From: CAZGUG01 sp964529035
Lineage (GTDB): Bacteria > Bacillota > Clostridia > Ch29
Direction of reading: 5' to 3'
Length of the DNA: 26,137 nt
Assembly: GCA_964529035.1 (NCBI GenBank)
Contig: CAZGUG010000028.1
Coordinates: 1-26,137 of the forward strand
In this document: positions 22,559 through 26,137 of the stretch, piece after piece
How the letters are laid out: each line of letters begins with the position of its first letter
Numbering within the stretch: position 1 is the stretch's first letter
Program-made: the position numbers and the translations under genes
The notes under the pieces: generated by a model
Database searches by the model: none
Seen by the model: the letters and a program-made list of their open reading frames with translations, nothing else
What the model was told of the DNA's origin: nothing

Positions 22559-22987
22559 ATGGAACGGTATCTCAAGGGGCTTTCGGATAAAAACAGCAAA
22601 GCAGACCACAGGACCCTTTCTCCGCTGGTTCTGGCATATATCGGAGACGCATGTTACGAGCTGTATATAAGGAACAGGGTTTTAATAGAGAACTACAGGC
22701 TGCCCCCCGAAAAGCTGCACCGGCTGACGGTGGGTTATGTCAGGGCCTCTTCCCAGAGCGATATAATACACGGAATATGGGAAGAGCTTGAAAAGGATGA
22801 ACAGGCTGTGGTCAGGAGGGGCAGGAATGCAAAGTCGGGTACTTCTCCCAAAAATGCGGATATAACCCAGTACCGGTACGCAACCGGGTTTGAAACCCTT
22901 TTGGGTTACCTGTTTATTAAGGGAGACATACAAAGGCTGATTTATATATTGGATAAATCCTACGGGAGTTTTACCGATAACGGCTAA
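22559..22987 (+). CDS. mrnC: Mini-ribonuclease III
   Basis: This 142-residue protein contains only an RNase III catalytic domain without the double-stranded RNA-binding domain, as expected of Mini-III. The signature LAYIGDACYELYIRNRV (about residues 25-41) carries the catalytic aspartate. RRGRNAKSGTSPKNADITQYRYATGFETLLGYL supplies the downstream conserved block and a second acidic residue. The enzyme matures 23S rRNA ends in Bacillus. The ribosome-binding site AAGGAG overlaps the cysS stop codon region. Its position directly after cysS is standard for Firmicutes. Confidence 0.94.
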   Translation: MERYLKGLSDKNSKADHRTLSPLVLAYIGDACYELYIRNRVLIENYRLPPEKLHRLTVGYVRASSQSDIIHGIWEELEKDEQAVVRRGRNAKSGTSPKNADITQYRYATGFETLLGYLFIKGDIQRLIYILDKSYGSFTDNG

Positions 22988-23014
22988 CAACATTATTAGG
23001 GGGTCGAGGACAAA

Positions 23015-23785
23015 ATGTCTAAACCACGGGTTAAACTGATCGGGCATACACCGGAACCGGACAAGCTGGTTTCGGCCGCTGCACGGCTCTGCTATTCACG
23101 GGTAGGAGCGGAGAATATACTGGAAGGGCTGTCGCAGGAAAAGGTTGACAGGTTTCTGAAACTTCTGATTGACATGGGACACCAGTCGCCCATTGAGCAT
23201 GCCGTGTTTACCTTCGCGGTGGAGGGTGTAAGCAGGGTGCTTACCCACCAGCTTGTAAGACATAGGATAGCAAGCTATTCGCAGCAGTCCCAGAGATACG
23301 TCAGGCTGGACCAGTTTGAATACGTAATACCCCACCATATTGAAGACAGCCCCGAGGCCAAAGGGCTGTTCGAAAAGGCCATGGAGGAAGGCCAGGGATA
23401 TTATAACCAACTGGTTGAGCTGCTGTATAAACGGCATTATGAAAGGCTTATAAGCGAGGAACAAAAAGACGAAAAAACCGCCGGGCGGGAAGCGGAAAAA
23501 ATGGCCATAGAAGATGCAAGGTATGTGTTTCCCAATGCCTGTGAGACCAAGATTATATTTACCATGAACGCCAGGTCGCTCTATAATTTTTTCCGGCTGC
23601 GATGCTGCAGCAGGGCCCAGTGGGAGATAAGGGAGCTGGCGGAGGAAATGTTAAGGCAAGTAAAAGAAGTGGCGCCCATACTGTTTAAGAATGCAGGGCC
23701 CTCATGTTTGACCGGACCCTGCCCCGAAGGCAGTATGACCTGCGGTAAGGCAGGGATGGTGCGGGATAGGTTTGGCAGTATATAG
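23015..23785 (+). CDS. thyX: FAD-dependent thymidylate synthase
   Basis: This 256-residue enzyme methylates dUMP to dTMP using methylenetetrahydrofolate and NADPH with bound FAD. It has the ThyX signature RHRIASYSQQSQRY (about residues 82-95, RHRx7S) and HQSPIEHAVFTF before it. Later residues FPNACETKIIFTMNARSLYNFFRLR match the dUMP and folate region. The last 30 residues hold three cysteines (CLTGPCPEGSMTC), a tail I also associate with clostridial ThyX. It lies between mrnC and rlmB, breaking the mrnC-rlmB pair found in Bacillus. The ATG follows GGGGTCGAGG. No thyA is in view. Confidence 0.95.
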   Translation: MSKPRVKLIGHTPEPDKLVSAAARLCYSRVGAENILEGLSQEKVDRFLKLLIDMGHQSPIEHAVFTFAVEGVSRVLTHQLVRHRIASYSQQSQRYVRLDQFEYVIPHHIEDSPEAKGLFEKAMEEGQGYYNQLVELLYKRHYERLISEEQKDEKTAGREAEKMAIEDARYVFPNACETKIIFTMNARSLYNFFRLRCCSRAQWEIRELAEEMLRQVKEVAPILFKNAGPSCLTGPCPEGSMTCGKAGMVRDRFGSI

Positions 23786-23806
23786 GGTGACTAAAAAGAT
23801 GTGCTC

Positions 23807-23812
23807 GGAGGA
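23807..23812 (+). promoter_or_regulatory. Ribosome-binding site fixing the rlmB start
   Basis: GGAGGA is 9 bases before the GTG at 23822. It lies inside the longer frame starting at GTG 23801, which is therefore unlikely. Confidence 0.65.
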
Positions 23813-23821
23813 ATTGAAACG

Positions 23822-24580
23822 GTGGATAAAACAGGTTACCGAAAGGAATACGACCTGGTGGAGGGAAGGAACCCCGTTGCCGAAATGCTTGAAGCGGGAA
23901 GGAAAGCAAAGAAACTTCTGGCGGCAAAGGGGCTGGATGGTTCTGCCGAAAGGATAATAAAACAGGCTGAAGAATCGGGCATTCAGATCGAGCGTGTTGA
24001 CAGGGGTTATCTGGACAGACTGTCCCGAACCAAGGCCCACCAGGGCATTATAGCCCTTGTTGACAAGTTCCGTTATGCCGACGGGCTGGATACCATCATT
24101 GAAAGGGCACGGGGTAAAAAAGAGGACCCCTTTGTGGTGGTTCTGGACAGGGTCAACGATCCCCATAACCTGGGGGCCGTCATAAGGACCTCGTACTGCT
24201 GCGGAGTCCACGGCATAGTAATACCAAAACGGAATGCGGCGGGAGTAACCCCTGTGGCAGTCAAATCTTCTGCCGGGGCAGCCGAATACCTGCCGGTGCT
24301 CAGGGTGGCCAATACGGTGCGTGCGCTGGAAGAAATGAAGGACCGGGGTTTTTGGATAGCCGGTGCGGATATGGACGGGGAAGTAATGTACCAGACCGAC
24401 CTTAAGGGTCCCCTTGCGCTGGTGTTCGGAAGCGAAGGCAGGGGCATCGGCCGCCTGGTTAAGGAAAAATGCGATTTTTTGGTCAGTATACCCATGAAGG
24501 GAAGCATTTCGTCACTGAATGTGTCGGTTGCTGCGGGCGTCCTGTTATACGAAGCGTTAAGGCAGAGGGAGTTTGGATAA
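23822..24580 (+). CDS. rlmB: 23S rRNA (guanosine-2'-O-)-methyltransferase, TrmH family
   Basis: From the GTG at 23822 the product has 252 residues. An N-terminal substrate-binding domain opens with YDLVEGRNPVAEML. A SPOUT (trefoil-knot) methyltransferase domain follows. Its motifs are DRVNDPHNLGAVIRTSYCCGV, LVFGSEGRGI, and SIPMKGSISSLNVSVAAGVLLYE, where Asn and Ser help bind S-adenosylmethionine. RlmB methylates G2251 in the peptidyl-transferase region in E. coli. The homologous YacO of Bacillus sits in the same place, between the RNase and NYN genes. The precise rRNA target is inferred from family and position. Confidence 0.92.
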   Translation: MDKTGYRKEYDLVEGRNPVAEMLEAGRKAKKLLAAKGLDGSAERIIKQAEESGIQIERVDRGYLDRLSRTKAHQGIIALVDKFRYADGLDTIIERARGKKEDPFVVVLDRVNDPHNLGAVIRTSYCCGVHGIVIPKRNAAGVTPVAVKSSAGAAEYLPVLRVANTVRALEEMKDRGFWIAGADMDGEVMYQTDLKGPLALVFGSEGRGIGRLVKEKCDFLVSIPMKGSISSLNVSVAAGVLLYEALRQREFG

Positions 24581-24583
24581 TTG

Positions 24584-25120
24584 ATGGATGGCGGTATTAG
24601 AACCGGGATGCGTGAGTATTTGATAGTTGACGGGTATAATATAATTAATGACTGGCCTGTGCTCAGGGAACTGTGCAGGGACAGCATTGAATCCGCCCGG
24701 GACAAGCTTGTGGAGATAATGGCCGGCTACAGGGCATACAGGGGCATTGAAGTTACTGTTGTGTTTGACGGCCACCTGGTCAAGGACAACCCGGGAAGTT
24801 CGATAAACCTTAACGGTGTCAAGGTGGTGTACACCAAGGAACAGGAGACCGCCGACAGCTATATAGAAAAGTGCGTTGCCGTGCTGGCAAAAAAGGCGCT
24901 GGTGAGGGTGGCAACTTCCGACTGGACCCAGCAGCGGGTAATACTGGCCCTGGGCGGGGTGCGCATATCGGCGAATGAATTAAGGGGGATTATAGAAGGA
25001 TGCGATAAGGACATGAAGCGTAAATTTATTGAAACAAAAAAAGGAAACATTAACACGGTTGACGGCAGTTTATCTCCCGAAACCGTACGCAAGCTTCAAA
25101 AATGGCGAAAAGCTCCCTAG
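24584..25120 (+). CDS. rae1: NYN-domain endoribonuclease (Rae1/YacP)
   Basis: The product is 178 residues from the ATG at 24584; the ATG at 24608, giving MREYLIVDGYN, is also possible because both have weak ribosome sites. It has a PIN-like NYN fold with acidic sites visible in LIVDGYNII, VVFDGH and ETADSYIEK, then VRVATSDWTQQRVILALGG. In Bacillus this enzyme enters the ribosomal A site and cuts certain mRNAs in a translation-dependent way. It follows rlmB by three bases, so the two are likely cotranslated. It is the last gene before sigH, as in Bacillus. Confidence 0.88.
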   Translation: MDGGIRTGMREYLIVDGYNIINDWPVLRELCRDSIESARDKLVEIMAGYRAYRGIEVTVVFDGHLVKDNPGSSINLNGVKVVYTKEQETADSYIEKCVAVLAKKALVRVATSDWTQQRVILALGGVRISANELRGIIEGCDKDMKRKFIETKKGNINTVDGSLSPETVRKLQKWRKAP

Positions 25121-25125
25121 TCGGC

Positions 25126-25154
25126 TTGACTAATAAAAAATACTTAAATATAAT
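25126..25154 (+). promoter_or_regulatory. Sigma-A promoter of sigH
   Basis: TTGACT (25126-25131) and a consensus TATAAT (25149-25154) are separated by exactly 17 bases. It lies just after the rae1 stop, so sigH can be expressed apart from the upstream run. Confidence 0.82.
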
Positions 25155-25190
25155 ATTTGTATGGCTTGGATGCTGATAAATACCTTTGCT

Positions 25191-25195
25191 GGAGG
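25191..25195 (+). promoter_or_regulatory. Ribosome-binding site fixing the sigH start
   Basis: GGAGG is 8 bases before GTG 25204. In-frame starts at TTG 25186 and GTG 25198 are upstream of it or too close. Confidence 0.65.
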
Positions 25196-25203
25196 CGGTG
25201 CCT

Positions 25204-25848
25204 GTGGAAGCGAAAGCTCATGAAGATTTTGCATATAAGCATTACGAGATGATGATGGATGAGGAAATAGTGCAGCAGGCAAAGGAAGGGAACTGCAAAG
25301 CTGCCGAGTATCTGATAAACAAGTACAAAAATTTTGTACGAGCCAAGGCCCGGTCATATTTTTTGATAGGCGCTGACCGTGAAGATATAGTCCAGGAAGG
25401 GATGATAGGCCTTTATAAAGCCATCAGGGATTTCAGGCAGGACAAGCTTTCGTCTTTTCGGGCCTTTGCGGAGTTGTGTATTACACGACAGATAATAACG
25501 GCGATAAAGACTGCCACCAGACAAAAGCATATACCGCTCAATTCATACGTGTCCCTGAACAAGCCGCTGTACGACGAAGAATCCGACAGAACTCTATTGG
25601 ATATACTCTCGGGTACACGTATAACCGACCCCGAAGAGCTGATAATAAGCAGGGAAGAATTTGTAAACATCGAAAGCAAGATTGGCGAAATACTAAGCGA
25701 CCTGGAATGGGAAGTGCTTATGTTTTATCTACAGGGCAAGTCATACCAGGAAATTGCCTGCGATTTGGACCGACATGTGAAGTCTATAGACAATGCGCTG
25801 CAGAGAGTTAAAAGGAAGCTGGAAAGGTACCTTAACAGCAGAGACTAG
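25204..25848 (+). CDS. sigH: RNA polymerase sigma factor SigH (sporulation-onset type)
   Basis: The 214-residue sigma-70-type factor starts at GTG 25204. Region 2 is DREDIVQEGMIGLYKAIRDFRQDKLSSFRAFAELCITRQI, containing the -10-binding helix and core-binding residues. Region 4 is LSDLEWEVLMFYLQGKSYQEIACDLDRHVKSIDNALQRVKRKLERY, with a helix-turn-helix. The RQKHIPLNSYVSLNKP segment after region 2 is typical of SigH. In endospore formers SigH drives the early sporulation regulon, and in some other Clostridia competence genes. Its place after rae1 matches Bacillus. A sigma-A promoter lies directly upstream. Confidence 0.94.
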   Translation: MEAKAHEDFAYKHYEMMMDEEIVQQAKEGNCKAAEYLINKYKNFVRAKARSYFLIGADREDIVQEGMIGLYKAIRDFRQDKLSSFRAFAELCITRQIITAIKTATRQKHIPLNSYVSLNKPLYDEESDRTLLDILSGTRITDPEELIISREEFVNIESKIGEILSDLEWEVLMFYLQGKSYQEIACDLDRHVKSIDNALQRVKRKLERYLNSRD

Positions 25849-25858
25849 CCCAGAATAT

Positions 25859-25904
25859 GTAATAATAATATTACTTGACACCCCAGGGTATCATATAGTA
25901 GAAT
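25859..25904 (+). promoter_or_regulatory. tRNA-Thr/tuf promoter with AT-rich upstream element
   Basis: TTGACA (25875-25880), an 18-base spacer and TAGAAT (25899-25904) form the promoter. Directly upstream, GTAATA and TATTAC (25859-25864, 25869-25874) form an AT-rich dyad at the place of an UP element, as expected for a strong stable-RNA promoter. Confidence 0.65.
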
Positions 25905-25913
25905 GATAAATTG

Positions 25914-25952
25914 GCAGACGCGGTATAAGCGAAATTTTGTCTGTGTTTTTTT
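25914..25952 (+). terminator. Attenuator-like hairpin before tRNA-Thr
   Basis: GCAGACG and TGTCTGT can pair over 7 bp (two G-T) with a 17-base loop, followed by TG and a seven-T run ending exactly at the tRNA 5' base. It lies downstream of the promoter, so it could terminate some transcripts before tRNA-Thr and tuf, or simply be the processed leader. Confidence 0.4.
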
Positions 25953-26028
25953 GCCCACGTAGCTCAGCAGGTAGAGCGTCGCCTTGGTAAGGCGGAGGTC
26001 ACCGGTTCAAGTCCGGCCGTGGGCTCCA
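25953..26028 (+). tRNA. tRNA-Thr (anticodon GGT), CCA encoded
   Basis: The 76 bases fold as a standard cloverleaf. The acceptor stem GCCCACG/CGTGGGC is perfect, with discriminator T and an encoded CCA (26026-26028). The D-stem is GCTC/GAGC. The anticodon stem TCGCC/GGCGG holds the loop TTGGTAA with anticodon GGT at 25986-25988. The T-loop is TTCAAGT. The outermost T-stem pair is A26001 opposite C26017, a mismatch. Anticodon GGT reads ACC and ACU threonine codons. It is followed 68 bases later by tuf and is likely cotranscribed with it. Confidence 0.96.
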
Positions 26029-26049
26029 TATATATTTTATTATGGAACG

Positions 26050-26067
26050 CCAGGAGCGGTTTCCTGG
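26050..26067 (+). other. Hairpin in the tRNA-Thr to tuf spacer
   Basis: CCAGGA and TCCTGG pair perfectly around the loop GCGGTT. It has no T-run, so it is not an evident terminator. It may aid processing between the tRNA and tuf mRNA. Confidence 0.4.
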
Positions 26068-26096
26068 ATAAAACCATGAAGGAGGAGAAAAGGAAT

Positions 26097-26137
26097 ATGG
26101 GAAAGGCAAAATTTGAGAGAACCAAGCCGCACTTAAA
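26097..26137 (+). CDS. tuf: Elongation factor Tu (5' fragment)
   Basis: Only 13 codons are visible: MGKAKFERTKPHL, nearly identical to the usual EF-Tu start MAKAKFERTKPHV. The window ends before the P-loop. GGAGG at 26081-26085 is 11 bases from the ATG, with a further AAGG nearer. EF-Tu delivers aminoacyl-tRNA to the ribosome. The tRNA-Thr followed by tuf recalls the thrT-tufB arrangement of enteric bacteria. Expression probably comes from the promoter at 25875. Confidence 0.88.
   Translation, partial: MGKAKFERTKPHL

Noticed and set aside
1..26137. CRISPR array, insertion sequence or phage region
   Set aside because: No regularly spaced repeats, transposase, integrase or terminal inverted repeats with target duplication were seen. 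Apart from the 100 N gap, the window reads as a stable chromosomal core.

Overview
The window is chromosomal DNA from a spore-forming low-to-mid GC Firmicute of class Clostridia. The evidence is the gene order ctsR-mcsA-mcsB-clpC-radA-disA ... carD, PIN/TRAM, ispD-ispF, gltX-cysS-mrnC-thyX-rlmB-rae1-sigH, tRNA-Thr, tuf, together with an SspH-type spore protein, sigma-H and strong AGGAGG ribosome-binding sites. Isoleucine ATA and arginine AGG codons are very frequent. The sequence alone does not fix the species. A run of exactly 100 N (15845-15944) marks a scaffold join, so this is a draft or metagenome assembly.

Left part (1-8700). The window opens inside a large gene whose product joins a chemoreceptor signalling hairpin to a peptide/nickel-type solute-binding domain, with no membrane segment between them. 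Next is a ZIP metal transporter whose promoter start overlaps a Fur-like box. It converges with a small spore-protein gene (sspH) on the other strand. DegV and a zinc-ribbon/DUF2007-like protein form a short operon, which converges with hisC across a 36-bp perfect palindrome. A divergent EF-G paralog and a small unrecognised charged protein follow.

Middle (8800-15844). The class III heat-shock operon has a textbook sigma-A promoter with a perfect CtsR operator over the transcription start. CtsR is the repressor, McsA the activator, McsB the protein-arginine kinase and ClpC the AAA+ unfoldase. RadA and DisA (recombination and c-di-AMP/DNA-integrity checking) follow on the same strand, and disA runs into the gap.

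Right part (15945-26137). A minus-strand gene of unknown function with CxC and CxxC cysteine pairs emerges from the gap. carD has tandem promoters and its own terminator. A membrane PIN/TRAM protein follows, also with its own terminator. Two MEP isoprenoid genes (ispD, ispF) overlap by 8 bp. A translation-centred run (gltX, cysS, mrnC, thyX, rlmB, rae1) leads to sigH with its own promoter. The window ends with a promoter, tRNA-Thr(GGT) and the first codons of tuf.

Most of the window is conserved housekeeping sequence. The candidates worth real attention are the receptor/solute-binding fusion, the Fur-like control of the ZIP gene, the DGG variant of DisA's DGA motif, the cysteine-rich unknown gene beside disA, and the tRNA-Thr-tuf leader.
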